Positions 1-8,936 of a stretch of DNA of 64,000 nt are shown piece after piece. The DNA is taken from NCBI GenBank assembly GCA_026003015.1, contig BPGL01000001.1:797353-861352 (forward strand), read 5' to 3'. Numbering within the stretch: the first letter of the stretch is position 1; each line of letters begins with the position of its first letter. A program made the translations under genes and the position numbers. Source of the stretch: Actinomycetota bacterium (GTDB lineage Bacteria > Actinomycetota > UBA4738 > HRBIN12). The notes beneath the pieces were generated by a model. It searched no databases and was not told where the DNA came from. It was given only the letters and a program-made list of their open reading frames with translations.

Positions 1-1394
1 CTTGCGGCCGGGGAAAGTCCCTCCGCGACCCAGAACCCATCCTCGCTCGTGCCCCCTCAATGAAGCCCCGACCTTGCGGCCGGGGAAAGCCCTTGAGAGA
101 TAGAGAGAGTGGTAACTCTCTCTATCTCCCCTCAATGAAGCCCCGACCTTGCGGCCGGGGAAAGCTCATCCTCTCATCGGGCGCGCGTCTCCTGCCAGGC
201 GCCCTCAATGAAGCCCCGACCTTGCGGCCGGGGAAAGCACGGATGGCGCGTCGAGCATGCACGCGGGGTTCGACCCTCAATGAAGCCCCGACCTTGCGGC
301 CGGGGAAAGTAACCCGGGCGATCCCGCCAGAGTCCCACTGGACGGTCCCTCAATGAAGCCCCGACCTTGCGGCCGGGGAAAGTGGCCGGGTCCTGGTCCA
401 TGTCGCGGACGACGACCCCCCCTCAATGAAGCCCCCGACCTTGCGGCCGGGGAAAGCGCTAGCGCCACACCGGGGATGCGGCCAGCGCGCGCCCTCAATG
501 AAGCCCCGACCTTGCGGCCGGGGAAAGGTCATCGATGAGCGCGAGTCTCATGGGGCGGGCGTTCCCTCAATGAAGCCCCGACCTTGCGGCCGGGGAAAGA
601 CTGCACGACGTTGGTCAGGGTGACGCCACCCGCGGTCCCTCAATGAAGCCCCGACCTTGCGGCCGGGGAAAGCGGAGACGTGACCGTCACGGTGCCGACG
701 GCCCAGGCCCCTCAATGAAGCCCCGACCTTGCGGCCGGGGAAAGACGGTCAGACGGCGGGTCACATCTCCTCGTCGTAGCGCCCTCAATGAAGCCCCGAC
801 CTTGCGGCCGGGGAAAGCTGAGTGCGCCCGCGGACCAGGTGCTTGACGGAGCGCCCTCAATGAAGCCCCGACCTTGCGGCCGGGGAAAGCTTTGAGTACG
901 ACGACAACATCGGCATGACGAAAGCGCCCTCAATGAAGCCCCGACCTTGCGGCCGGGGAAAGGACGCACCTGTCCTACTCCATCCCCATCACGCGAGTCC
1001 CTCAATGAAGCCCCGACCTTGCGGCCGGGGAAAGCTCGGACACGCGGGCTACAAGACGCAGGTCGCCCGAGTTCCCCTCAATGAAGCCCCGACCTTGCGG
1101 CCGGGGAAAGAACGCCTCCTGGAGGCCGACAAGCTCCACCGGCAGCGCCCCTCAATGAAGCCCCGACCTTGCGGCCGGGGAAAGCTGCTCAGCCGGCGCC
1201 GAGGTCGGTCCGTCATGGGCCCTCAATGAAGCCCCGACCTTGCGGCCGGGGAAAGGACCCGGCGAGCCGCGGACGTCACCCTGGACGGCCCTCAATGAAG
1301 CCCCGACCTTGCGGCCGGGGAAAGCGCCGGCACGGACGCGTCCCGGACGGCCGCGACCCCCTCAATGAAGCCCCGACCTTGCGGCCGGGGAAAG
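1..1394 (-). CRISPR. Type I-G CRISPR array, leader end (19 full repeats, 19 spacers, window-cut)
   Basis: The 36-nt repeat runs from CCCTCAATG to GGGGAAAG on the plus strand. Full copies start at 54, 129, 202, 274, 347, 420, 492, 564, 637, 709, 782, 854, 927, 999, 1075, 1149, 1220, 1289 and 1359; bases 1-17 are the 3' part of another copy. Spacers are 33-40 nt, all different. The copy at 420-456 has one extra C. Read on the minus strand, each repeat folds into an 8-bp stem (CCCCGGCC/GGTCGGGG, one G-U pair) with a GCAA tetraloop. On the plus strand the same fold has an A-C mismatch. That favours leftward transcription, like the cas genes, with the newest spacer next to 1395. The array continues past the left edge. 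Confidence 0.98.
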
Positions 1395-1404
1395 AGCGGA
1401 ACCT

Positions 1405-1432
1405 ATCCTAGCTGCTCAGAGGGCAGATCCAA
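1405..1432 (-). promoter_or_regulatory. Array-proximal promoter candidate
   Basis: On the minus strand, TTGGAT (1432-1427) and TAGGAT (1410-1405) are 16 nt apart. Transcription would begin a few bases before the first repeat, at about 1398. TAGGAT is a good actinobacterial -10; the -35 matches TTGACA at 4 of 6 bases. Confidence 0.5.
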
Positions 1433-1575
1433 GGGATGGATTCGAGCGCCTGCGGGACAGGGCACGTCACGGTGCGCATGGCTGGTGCCGAGGACCCCGT
1501 TCGACGCTAGCTGACGTGCCAACATGGCCCCGCGAGCGGTTCAGGGCGCGGGCCCCGTCACCAGAGCGCTCGAAC

Positions 1576-1603
1576 ATCCTATTGCACGCTATCGAGTTGA
1601 CAA
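1576..1603 (-). promoter_or_regulatory. Second leader promoter candidate
   Basis: On the minus strand, TTGTCA (1603-1598) and TAGGAT (1581-1576) are 16 nt apart, the same spacing and -10 as the box next to the array. Either or both could drive pre-crRNA synthesis. This one would give a transcribed leader of about 180 nt. Confidence 0.45.
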
Positions 1604-1628
1604 GGATCCGTCGAACCAGCGCTTGTTC

Positions 1629-1922
1629 CTACACGACCACGCCCCGCTCCGGGCGGGGCACCCGACCTACGCCCAGTTCGGTGATGCGCCGAGCCGCCGC
1701 ACCACGTGCTGGTCCGAGGTCGATCACAACCACCGAGTCTTCCCGTACCGCCACCACCCGGAGGAGCGCCGATTCCATCATCGCCCGTTCCGCTCGAGAC
1801 AGTTCACAAAGGAACACGGAGTACTGAAGTGGGTCACCGAAACCCATCATCGCTTGATACGTGCGGCGCAATCGACTCGGATCTCGGACGTCGTAACAAA
1901 CGACGAAGCGGTGTCGACTCAT
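1629..1922 (-). CDS. cas2: CRISPR-associated endonuclease Cas2
   Basis: The protein has 97 residues, the usual Cas2 length. It starts MSRHRFVVCYDVRDPSRLRR, the first beta strand of the ferredoxin-like fold with the conserved Asp of the YDVxD motif at its end. Cas2 dimers scaffold the Cas1 integrase during spacer acquisition. The start ATG overlaps the stop of the Cas4-Cas1 gene by four bases (ATGA), so the two are probably translationally coupled. It is the last gene of the cas operon and lies next to the leader. Confidence 0.95.
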   Translation of the reverse strand: MSRHRFVVCYDVRDPSRLRRTYQAMMGFGDPLQYSVFLCELSRAERAMMESALLRVVAVREDSVVVIDLGPARGAAARRITELGVGRVPRPERGVVV

Positions 1923-3565
1923 CGGGTCACGAACGGCCGGTACTCAGAGAGCTCACCGGCGAACACGCGTGCCAGAAGGCGTGCCTGCATCTCCATGACG
2001 CGCCGATAGCTGACCTGGTAGCCGAACAGTGGATGACGAACCAACACGTCCATCCTGGACTCGAACGCACGGACGACCTTCCTTCTGCCCTGGGACGTGA
2101 GCGAGCAGGCTGGCCCTCGAATCACGAAGTCGGCTCGACGAACGATCCGGTTGTTGACGAGCTGCAAGACGACGGAGTCTCCGATGAGCGGTCGGAACTC
2201 CTCGATGAGGTCGAGTGCGAGCGATGGCCGGGCCACTCGCATCTGGTGATACACGCCCCGGTACGGATCGAGGCCGGCAGCCAACAGCGCCCGCACTCCT
2301 TCCTTCACGAGGAGGGAGTAGACGAACGACAGCAGCGCGTTGACGGGGTCGGGAGGCGGACGTCTGAGGCGCCCCACGCTATTGAATCCCATCGGTTCCT
2401 TCAACATCTCCGCGAACCTCGTGAAGTACACGCGCGAGGCCAGCCCCTCGATCCCGAGCAGCCGTTGCGGATCAGCGGAATCTTGTGCGAGGCGAGCGAG
2501 GCGGGCCAGCTCACGGAGCAGCGCCGCAGGCTTCTCGGGGTGGTTCCGCCGCACCAGCGTCCGCTGGTTGCGCAACTTCCCGACGACGAAGCTTCGGGCG
2601 AGTCCTAGGCTCCTTGCTGCATCGTCCGCGAGCCGGTACTGCTCGACGCGCAGGAGCACGTTGCGCCGCATCGGTCCCGTGGTGACGCCCACGAGCCATC
2701 CGCCATAGGTGTGATGCAGGATCGGAATCTCCCGCTCGATCAAGGCGCGCATGGCCTGCGCCGTCACCTGAACGTTGCCGTAGACCGAGAGCTGTGAGAC
2801 GTCGAGCAATCGCACGCCGATCTCGTCGCGGCCGGGTGGACGCACGACCAGTCGCTCACCCGATCGGCCGATCACCGCCCCTTGCTCCTGGACGTAGACG
2901 GGAGCCGCGTCGTCACGAGCTGGGACCAGTCTGCGGACTTCCTCGGTCCGACCCCCGCGGAGCAACGTAACCTCGTCGGGTAGGCACACACCGACCAGCA
3001 CGCAAGACGGACACTTCGGACTATCGTTCAGAGGCGGAGGGGGAGTCTCCTGCACCGCCACCGCCCGTGCCTCGCGTACCAGTTCGAGGGTTCTCGAGAC
3101 CAGCGGTTCGTCGAAGGGCACCACCACGCGTGACCGCGAGCCCGCGTAGTACAGGATGCCCTCATCGACCTGGTATCCGTGCTCGCGCAACAGGAGTCCC
3201 TGGACGCAGAGCTGAACGCGCTCGGGCTCCCAAGGGCCTCGTGGTCCGGGCTTGCCCTTCTTGTAGTCGACCGGTCGAACCTTCCCATCCTCGGCCTCAA
3301 CGATGTCCGTGCGCGCGACGAGGCCCAGGCGCTCGGAGGCCAGAAGCAGCCCCCTGGCGACGAACCGGTCCTCCGGGGCGAGATCCTCCGCAGGGGGCAG
3401 CCGCCCGCTCTCCACCTCCACCCGCGCATGAACGCGGGATCCTTCGAGCGTGTCCGCGTTCTCCGCCCACTCGCCGTAGATCCACTCGAGATAGAACAGG
3501 CGCGGGCAGTATGAGAACTCGTTGACCATCCGCGCCGGCACCAACGGGAGTTCCTCCTGGGTCAC
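1919..3565 (-). CDS. cas4-cas1: Cas4-Cas1 fusion, spacer acquisition
   Basis: The protein has 548 residues. Residues 1-200 are Cas4, a RecB-like nuclease with four iron-sulfur cysteines (C20, C185, C188, C194) and the nuclease residues D87, D100 and K102 (VDYKKGK). Residues about 220-548 are Cas1, with candidate metal ligands E373 (GIEGLASR), H440 (VYHQMR) and E454/E455 (LDLIEEFRP). In I-G systems the fused Cas4 is known to select and trim PAM-containing prespacers before Cas1-Cas2 integrates them. The gene begins 21 nt after cas8g2 and overlaps cas2 by 4 nt. All catalytic positions looked for are present, so acquisition should be functional. Confidence 0.96.
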   Translation of the reverse strand: MTQEELPLVPARMVNEFSYCPRLFYLEWIYGEWAENADTLEGSRVHARVEVESGRLPPAEDLAPEDRFVARGLLLASERLGLVARTDIVEAEDGKVRPVDYKKGKPGPRGPWEPERVQLCVQGLLLREHGYQVDEGILYYAGSRSRVVVPFDEPLVSRTLELVREARAVAVQETPPPPLNDSPKCPSCVLVGVCLPDEVTLLRGGRTEEVRRLVPARDDAAPVYVQEQGAVIGRSGERLVVRPPGRDEIGVRLLDVSQLSVYGNVQVTAQAMRALIEREIPILHHTYGGWLVGVTTGPMRRNVLLRVEQYRLADDAARSLGLARSFVVGKLRNQRTLVRRNHPEKPAALLRELARLARLAQDSADPQRLLGIEGLASRVYFTRFAEMLKEPMGFNSVGRLRRPPPDPVNALLSFVYSLLVKEGVRALLAAGLDPYRGVYHQMRVARPSLALDLIEEFRPLIGDSVVLQLVNNRIVRRADFVIRGPACSLTSQGRRKVVRAFESRMDVLVRHPLFGYQVSYRRVMEMQARLLARVFAGELSEYRPFVTR

Positions 3566-3586
3566 GGTACGGCTCCCGGTATCCGC

Positions 3587-4594
3587 TCACTCCGTCCGAG
3601 GCCACAGGACCTGCGCGGGTCCCAGCGGCCCGTCACTGTTCGTGAGCGTCGCGCGGTCCGCTCGTAGGACAGCAACAACGCCCAGAGCCCGGAGGGCTTC
3701 CGTCGCGCCACGGCGCTCACCGGCTCGGCGGACGAGAGGATGCGTCAGGATCACCTCTATCGCCGCAGGATCAAGCCCCTGTCGCCAAACGGGCCAGAGC
3801 AGCGCTCTCGGTCGGCCCCGTCGCCCGGTCGCCGTCCACCCCCAGGCCGTCGGCCGCCCACGCGCGCCACCCAAACGGAACCACGGCGCGGACTGCAAGG
3901 CCAGCCATTCCGCGCCCGTGACGGCGGCGTTTCGGGGCTCTCCGTCGGCCGTCACCGCCCCGTCTCGCACCGCTCGACGGTCGAGGTTGGCACCCGCGTC
4001 GTTCGGGTTCCTCCTCCACATCAGGCACGCCTGCCTCAGCAAGTCGGGATCGCCCACCACGGCTCGGAGCTTCGTCTCGTAGATCTGTCGCATCCTCTGC
4101 CGGCCCACCGGGGCGTACAACGGGGTCACGTGCGCCGTCTCCTCCCCGGGGAACGTCGAGCACTGATCCACGAGCGCACATAACCACCTGAGATCCGTCC
4201 GGCTCGTGGTCCATGCCACCTGAGCGACCCGCTCGGTCCACGCCCTCCGAGACGTGCGCACCGCGTCGAACGGCGGCTTCACACCGGTCATGCGCTCGAT
4301 CTCTGACCGCTCCTTGTCGGTGTAGATCCGCGGGACGAGGTCGGCCAGGCGCGCCGGGACCGGGCGATCATCTCTCTGCATCTGCTCCGCGGCCTCCTGC
4401 AGCGCCTGGATCAGCGCATCCACGGTCGGGAACGGGGTCTCCAGGAGAGCCGGTCCCCCGACCGCCTCCCACCCCAGCCGGAGATCCTCGTCCGGCACGC
4501 CAGCCTCCGACCGGAGCACTTCGACGATCCCGAGCGCCGCCAGGAAGGCGATCGGATCGTCGCTGCAGAGGGCAGACAGGGTCAGGCTGCTCAT
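3587..4594 (-). CDS. cas8g2: Cascade large-subunit-like protein Cas8g2/Csb3
   Basis: The protein has 335 residues and starts MSSLTLSALCSDDPIAFLAALGIVEVL, a hydrophobic start like that of GSU0052/Csb3-type proteins. In subtype I-G this small protein takes the large-subunit role in the interference complex. Assignment rests mainly on position: it lies between cas3 and cas4-cas1, the place of csb3 in I-G loci, and the sequence itself is poorly conserved. The start ATG overlaps the cas3 stop by 4 nt (ATGA). I see no zinc-binding cysteine cluster or nuclease motif. Confidence 0.8.
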   Translation of the reverse strand: MSSLTLSALCSDDPIAFLAALGIVEVLRSEAGVPDEDLRLGWEAVGGPALLETPFPTVDALIQALQEAAEQMQRDDRPVPARLADLVPRIYTDKERSEIERMTGVKPPFDAVRTSRRAWTERVAQVAWTTSRTDLRWLCALVDQCSTFPGEETAHVTPLYAPVGRQRMRQIYETKLRAVVGDPDLLRQACLMWRRNPNDAGANLDRRAVRDGAVTADGEPRNAAVTGAEWLALQSAPWFRLGGARGRPTAWGWTATGRRGRPRALLWPVWRQGLDPAAIEVILTHPLVRRAGERRGATEALRALGVVAVLRADRATLTNSDGPLGPAQVLWPRTE

Positions 4595-7533
4595 CCGTAC
4601 TCCTCCGACACGGCGATGTCAGCCAGGCGCACGACCGCTTCGAGCAGCGCGAGACCCCACCAGCCGTAGCGGCGGCATAGGAGCTCAACTCGCCGGGGTC
4701 CGCTCCAATCCACGTGATCGACCATGAGGCGCTCCGGGCTGGCCGAGACGTCGATCGGCCCGACCGCACCCTGCAGGGAGAGGAGATCGACCTCAACCAG
4801 ACCCGCGGACGGAGGGAACAGCGGCCGCGCGCTCCCGTGGTGCGTGGCGACGAGGTGTCGCACCAGCAGCTCGTCGGCGCCCGACGCGCCATCGAGCACG
4901 AGATCTGCGATGGCGAGGGAGACAGCCTCATGCCGCCAATTGGGCGGGAGACCCGACCGCTGTCTGGCTCGCCTGAAGGCGTCGCGCTCAGCGGGGTCCA
5001 TCCCCGACTTAGCGAGCACCACCCCGCTCGCCTCGAGTCGGTCTTCGTCGCCCCGGTGCAGCATGACCTGGAAGCGACGCTCCGCCTTGCCGGCGTCGTG
5101 GAGGTAGCCCGCGAGCTCGGCCGCCCGCTCAAGATCACCCGGCAATCCGATGCGCGCGGCCAGAGCGCGTGCCCGCCGACCAACGTCCTCGGCGTGCTGC
5201 GAGAGCGGGATCGGCAGCGACGCGACGCTCGTCGCGGCCTCGCCGTCGTCGCTTGCCTGCTCGACGAGGACGCGCCGCCGAGCCTGCACGATCAGGCCGA
5301 GCTCGGTACGGGCGGCCGGACCCCCGACGTCGACGATCCGAGCTTGGCCTTCGGCGAGCGCGCGACGCATGCGCTCGGCGTGATCGACCCATCGCGCTCG
5401 GACCGGATCGAGGTCCCCGCCGGCGCGCGCCTTCTCCACAGCTGTCGCCAGCAAGGCGTCCGCCGTTTCCCGCAGAGCGATCTCTGATCGGGACAACGCG
5501 ACGCGGAAGCGATCGGGCTCGTCGCCCGTGACCCACGCGAGGATGGCGGGACGCAGACGAATCGCAGCACGAGGCCGCGGCACCAGGTCCGCCACATCGG
5601 GCGTGAACCCGGGGCTGCCCGTCCACCCCCAGGCGTCGTGGCCGCCCGCCTCGGGGTCGACGATCACCACATCGCCCGGCCGGATCCTTCTCGGATCCTC
5701 GAGCCGCTCGACCGATCCGTCAGCGTGCTGGACGAACGCCGTGGCCCCGCGCTCGGTGGATTCGCGCTCCTCGGGCTCGGGCACCGCCTCGAGATCCGCG
5801 AGCGGACCCGCGGCGATCCCTCGCAAGAACCGTCTCGCCGCCCACAACGGCACTTCCACCCGCTCGTCCTCTCGGATGGGGAGAGCCTCGAGCTCAACTT
5901 GCAGCGCCTCTACGCTGGGCAACGCAGCGCGCCAGCAGACCGACACCTCGGGCGAACCACGGTCCAAACCGTGAAGGAAGGGGTGGACGGGTTGGTCCGG
6001 TTCGGGCCCGGGCGAGGTCCTTGCCCAGGCATCGAGGTAGGGAGCGAGGAGGATCGGCACGTCCACCGGCTCGGCCGCACACCGCTCGAGATCAGCGGTG
6101 CCGACCAAGGAGCCGAGGCGCGCGAGGCCAGCTTCGAGCGTCGGCGCGTCGTCGGCGTCGGGGCGACGCGGGTCGAGTTCGACGGGCTCACGGTCGACGC
6201 GCTCTCGCAGCCATTCCCAGGTCCGTCCGATCCGGTCGCCGTAGACCCAGTCCTCCTCGTGCAGGACCCTCGCGAAGACGCATACCGCCTCGGCCTGCCC
6301 TCGCAACCCGAGTCGGTTGAGCCGACCGAGCCGCTGTAGGAGCGCGTCCAGAGGCGCCGCCTCGGTGATCAGGAGATCGACGTCGAGGTCCGCACCGACC
6401 TCGATCGTCTGCGTGGCGACCAGCACAGCCGGCAGCTCCCGAGGCGGACGAGGCTCCACCGCCGCGAAGGCCTCACGGATTTTGTCGGCCAGGCCGAGGT
6501 GCTCACGCTCGAACCCTCGACAGCGACCGACCAGGAGCGCGACGTCGGCCCGACCCCGCAGGGCGTCCCGGAGATCCTCGAACACGGCCCGCGCGGCCGG
6601 CACGGTGTTGGCCACTACGGCGAGCCGGGAAGGAGGAGCATCGGGGTCGTCCAGCGCGCGCGCCGCGAGCCCCGCGAGGCTCCGGGCAAGACGCGTCCGT
6701 CCATCACGGCCGGCCGCATCAAGCTCACAGAGCGCCAAGCGCCTAGCGGCGCCGAACCGCCGGCGGGCCGCTTCGGACCGCTCTTGGTCGGGGTTCGCGC
6801 GGACCACATCAGCTGTCTCGACCTCCCCCGCCCGAAGCGTGGCCGAGAGCAGCACCGCCCGAGGGGCGCGCCCGGGGAGGATGGGGCGATCCGCCCGGCT
6901 TTCGAGGCGATGAGCAGCGTCCAGGGTCTCGGCAAGAGCGGGGGCCAGGTGCGCTTCGTCCAGGAGGACCAGGGCGTCGCGCCCGCACAGGGCCGCGTCG
7001 ATCGGCCGCAGACGCTCCCCAACGCCGTAGCCGCGGAACAGCAACCGGCTGCCGAACTGATCCACGGTCCCGGCGATCACCGCGGGCTGCGCCGGAGATG
7101 CAAGCCACCGCCACGACCACGTGACACCGCCCCGCATGCGGACGACCTCGAGAGCCCTGGGTCCTCCGCCGATCCGGAGGAGGCGATCCGCGACGAGGGC
7201 CACCGCCGGGTCCTCCGGTGCCTCGAGCGCGGCCGCGATCCGCCGGGCGCGCTCGAACGCTTGATCGACGAGGAGCCGTCGGTCCACGACCATGAACGTC
7301 CTCGTCGGCGCCGTCCGGCGCTCGGGCGGGACGTCCGCCTGCGCCGCGAGGGCGACAACGGCGACGTCGAGCGCCGCCGTTTTGCCCAGTCCCGTCGGCA
7401 CGTCGACCGCTCGAGGCCATCCCTCGCCCTCGATCACGCGCTCCGCGAGTGCTCGCTGCCAGGCGAACGGTTCGACGCCGTGCACGGCCCGGAAGAAGCG
7501 GACGAACAGGTCAACGCCGTCACCCATTTCCAT
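4591..7533 (-). CDS. cas3: CRISPR helicase-nuclease Cas3 (helicase-HD order)
   Basis: The protein has 980 residues. The helicase is N-terminal: Walker A GLGKT at residues 48-52 and the DEAH box at 192-195. The HD nuclease is C-terminal: H780 (LSQHAED), H812-D813 (YLHDAGK), H868 (NWRHEA), the pair H898-H899 (THHG) and D972. HD-last is the reverse of the usual Cas3 order and is typical of I-G. The enzyme unwinds and degrades DNA once the crRNA complex has bound. The first ATG lies inside the end of csb2 (14-nt overlap); a second ATG two codons on is also possible. It overlaps cas8g2 by 4 nt. Confidence 0.95.
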   Translation of the reverse strand: MEMGDGVDLFVRFFRAVHGVEPFAWQRALAERVIEGEGWPRAVDVPTGLGKTAALDVAVVALAAQADVPPERRTAPTRTFMVVDRRLLVDQAFERARRIAAALEAPEDPAVALVADRLLRIGGGPRALEVVRMRGGVTWSWRWLASPAQPAVIAGTVDQFGSRLLFRGYGVGERLRPIDAALCGRDALVLLDEAHLAPALAETLDAAHRLESRADRPILPGRAPRAVLLSATLRAGEVETADVVRANPDQERSEAARRRFGAARRLALCELDAAGRDGRTRLARSLAGLAARALDDPDAPPSRLAVVANTVPAARAVFEDLRDALRGRADVALLVGRCRGFEREHLGLADKIREAFAAVEPRPPRELPAVLVATQTIEVGADLDVDLLITEAAPLDALLQRLGRLNRLGLRGQAEAVCVFARVLHEEDWVYGDRIGRTWEWLRERVDREPVELDPRRPDADDAPTLEAGLARLGSLVGTADLERCAAEPVDVPILLAPYLDAWARTSPGPEPDQPVHPFLHGLDRGSPEVSVCWRAALPSVEALQVELEALPIREDERVEVPLWAARRFLRGIAAGPLADLEAVPEPEERESTERGATAFVQHADGSVERLEDPRRIRPGDVVIVDPEAGGHDAWGWTGSPGFTPDVADLVPRPRAAIRLRPAILAWVTGDEPDRFRVALSRSEIALRETADALLATAVEKARAGGDLDPVRARWVDHAERMRRALAEGQARIVDVGGPAARTELGLIVQARRRVLVEQASDDGEAATSVASLPIPLSQHAEDVGRRARALAARIGLPGDLERAAELAGYLHDAGKAERRFQVMLHRGDEDRLEASGVVLAKSGMDPAERDAFRRARQRSGLPPNWRHEAVSLAIADLVLDGASGADELLVRHLVATHHGSARPLFPPSAGLVEVDLLSLQGAVGPIDVSASPERLMVDHVDWSGPRRVELLCRRYGWWGLALLEAVVRLADIAVSEEYG

Positions 7534-8935
7534 CCACCGGAGCGCATAGGCCGAGTCCGACGAAACGCATGTTCCCGAGCAGCACCGGCCCTTCGACCGG
7601 CGCGGAGAATGTCACGACCACGTGGACCCAAGGACGGTTCGGCTCGCCCGAGCGACGCTTCCTGTCTCCCGGCCTGAACACAGGAGCACCATGCACCCCG
7701 GATCCGCGTCGCACCTCAATCTCCACCGGCTCCGGGTACCCGGCGAAGACGACCCCGTCCCTCAGGATCTCGGGGACGTCCGCCCACCGCTTTGGCCAAC
7801 GATCCAGGACGACGGGCGTCACACTGGCCCACCGCTTCGAGGCGCGCGTCCACCGCCCTGGCTCGATCGACCAACGTCCGTCCGGAGGTGCGAGAGGCAG
7901 GGTGACACCGGGACCGGGGATACGCACCGCGTCGATCCGTGGACCCTCGTCTCTATCCAGACCAAGCAGTTGGAGCAGTGCCCGGCGGAGCTCCGGGGCC
8001 AGGGACCTACCGATCGCGATGCCCGCGCCGATCACATCACCCGTCGCATTAGGATGGCCCACGAAGGGGAGCCCAAGGAAGGCACAGCGCTCCTCAGGCG
8101 GGATCCGCTCACCGTGGCCATGGATCGGCGTCAGGTCGCCGGGTTCGAACGCAGGCCACGGGTCCGTGTCGCCAGGGGCTCCCAGGCGTGCCAGGAACGC
8201 GTCTCGTAGCGCGACGCCGACGCGCGCCGCGTGCCACCCGGCCACGCCAGCGCCGGCTGGGAACCCGAGCGTGAACAGGCGGGCGTACGGCCCAGGTACG
8301 GACGCGGACGCGACCGGGGGCTCCTCACCAGGCTGACCGAACGGGTGTGACCTCGACACAGCCTCGGCAGCCTCGCCGGCCTCGAAAGCCGAGCCGAGGG
8401 CGTCCACGTAGCCCGGGTAAGGGACCCTGAGCAGGTGCGGTCCGTCGGCGCTCGGGACGAATCGGCGCAGTTCTTCTCCAGCGCTCGGCTCGTTCGTCGA
8501 AACCCGCACGAGGACCATCCCGGCGGGCCTGCCCACGTACGAGACCCGCGACGCGAGGGCCCGCAGACCCTCGAGCACCTCCGGCGGAGGGGTCGCATCG
8601 GTCCACACGACGTGGTAGCTGTGACGTTTCGGCAGAGCCCTCGGCCACGTGCGCATGCCGTTCGTCCGCGCCGGGAGAGCGGCACCACCACGCTTCGCGA
8701 TCGCGTTCGTCGGGACCCACGCTTGGAGCGTACTGGCCGTGGCTTCCGGCGCGATCACGTCGGGTGGACCTTGGCGCTCCAGCCACTCCAGGGCTCCTGT
8801 CTCAAGGTCCGAGCGGACCTGCGCGACGAGGGCGCAGAACAAGCGAGCGGGGTGTGGAGGCCACTCCGCCCGTTGGCCCCCCAGCCCGGCCTCGTACGTA
8901 CCCGTCAGCAGCTCGACCTCGATCGCCAGGGGCAT
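7520..8935 (-). CDS. csb2: Csb2, Cas5-Cas6 fusion of type I-G
   Basis: The start MPLAIEVELLTGTYEA was chosen because GGAGG lies 6 nt upstream of it and only two bases separate it from the csb1 stop codon. Upstream in-frame codons lie inside csb1. This gives 471 residues, matching GSU0054/Csb2 proteins. In this family the N-terminal part is Cas5-like, binding the crRNA 5' end, and the C-terminal part is a Cas6-type repeat endoribonuclease. Glycine-rich RAMP-type loops are present, but I could not assign the catalytic residues with confidence. It would recognise the GCAA-capped repeat hairpin. Confidence 0.88.
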   Translation of the reverse strand: MPLAIEVELLTGTYEAGLGGQRAEWPPHPARLFCALVAQVRSDLETGALEWLERQGPPDVIAPEATASTLQAWVPTNAIAKRGGAALPARTNGMRTWPRALPKRHSYHVVWTDATPPPEVLEGLRALASRVSYVGRPAGMVLVRVSTNEPSAGEELRRFVPSADGPHLLRVPYPGYVDALGSAFEAGEAAEAVSRSHPFGQPGEEPPVASASVPGPYARLFTLGFPAGAGVAGWHAARVGVALRDAFLARLGAPGDTDPWPAFEPGDLTPIHGHGERIPPEERCAFLGLPFVGHPNATGDVIGAGIAIGRSLAPELRRALLQLLGLDRDEGPRIDAVRIPGPGVTLPLAPPDGRWSIEPGRWTRASKRWASVTPVVLDRWPKRWADVPEILRDGVVFAGYPEPVEIEVRRGSGVHGAPVFRPGDRKRRSGEPNRPWVHVVVTFSAPVEGPVLLGNMRFVGLGLCAPVDGNG

Positions 8936-8936
8936 C

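Larger units (their letters stand above)
1395..1628 (-). promoter_or_regulatory. CRISPR leader between cas2 and the array
   Basis: This 234-nt non-coding stretch lies between the cas2 stop codon and the last intact repeat, where a leader is expected if the array is transcribed leftward. It holds two minus-strand promoter-like boxes with the same geometry, listed separately. No coding frame is supported. Integration-factor sites cannot be judged by eye. Confidence 0.7.

Noticed and set aside
60..1411. Open frames across the CRISPR array on both strands (repeated peptide from each repeat)
   Set aside because: They are the repeat unit translated over and over, with no ribosome-binding site; the array explains them fully.
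1597..1602. TTGACA on the plus strand in the leader
   Set aside because: No -10 at 16-18 nt follows, and transcription from it would run into cas2 antisense; the overlapping minus-strand TTGTCA fits better.
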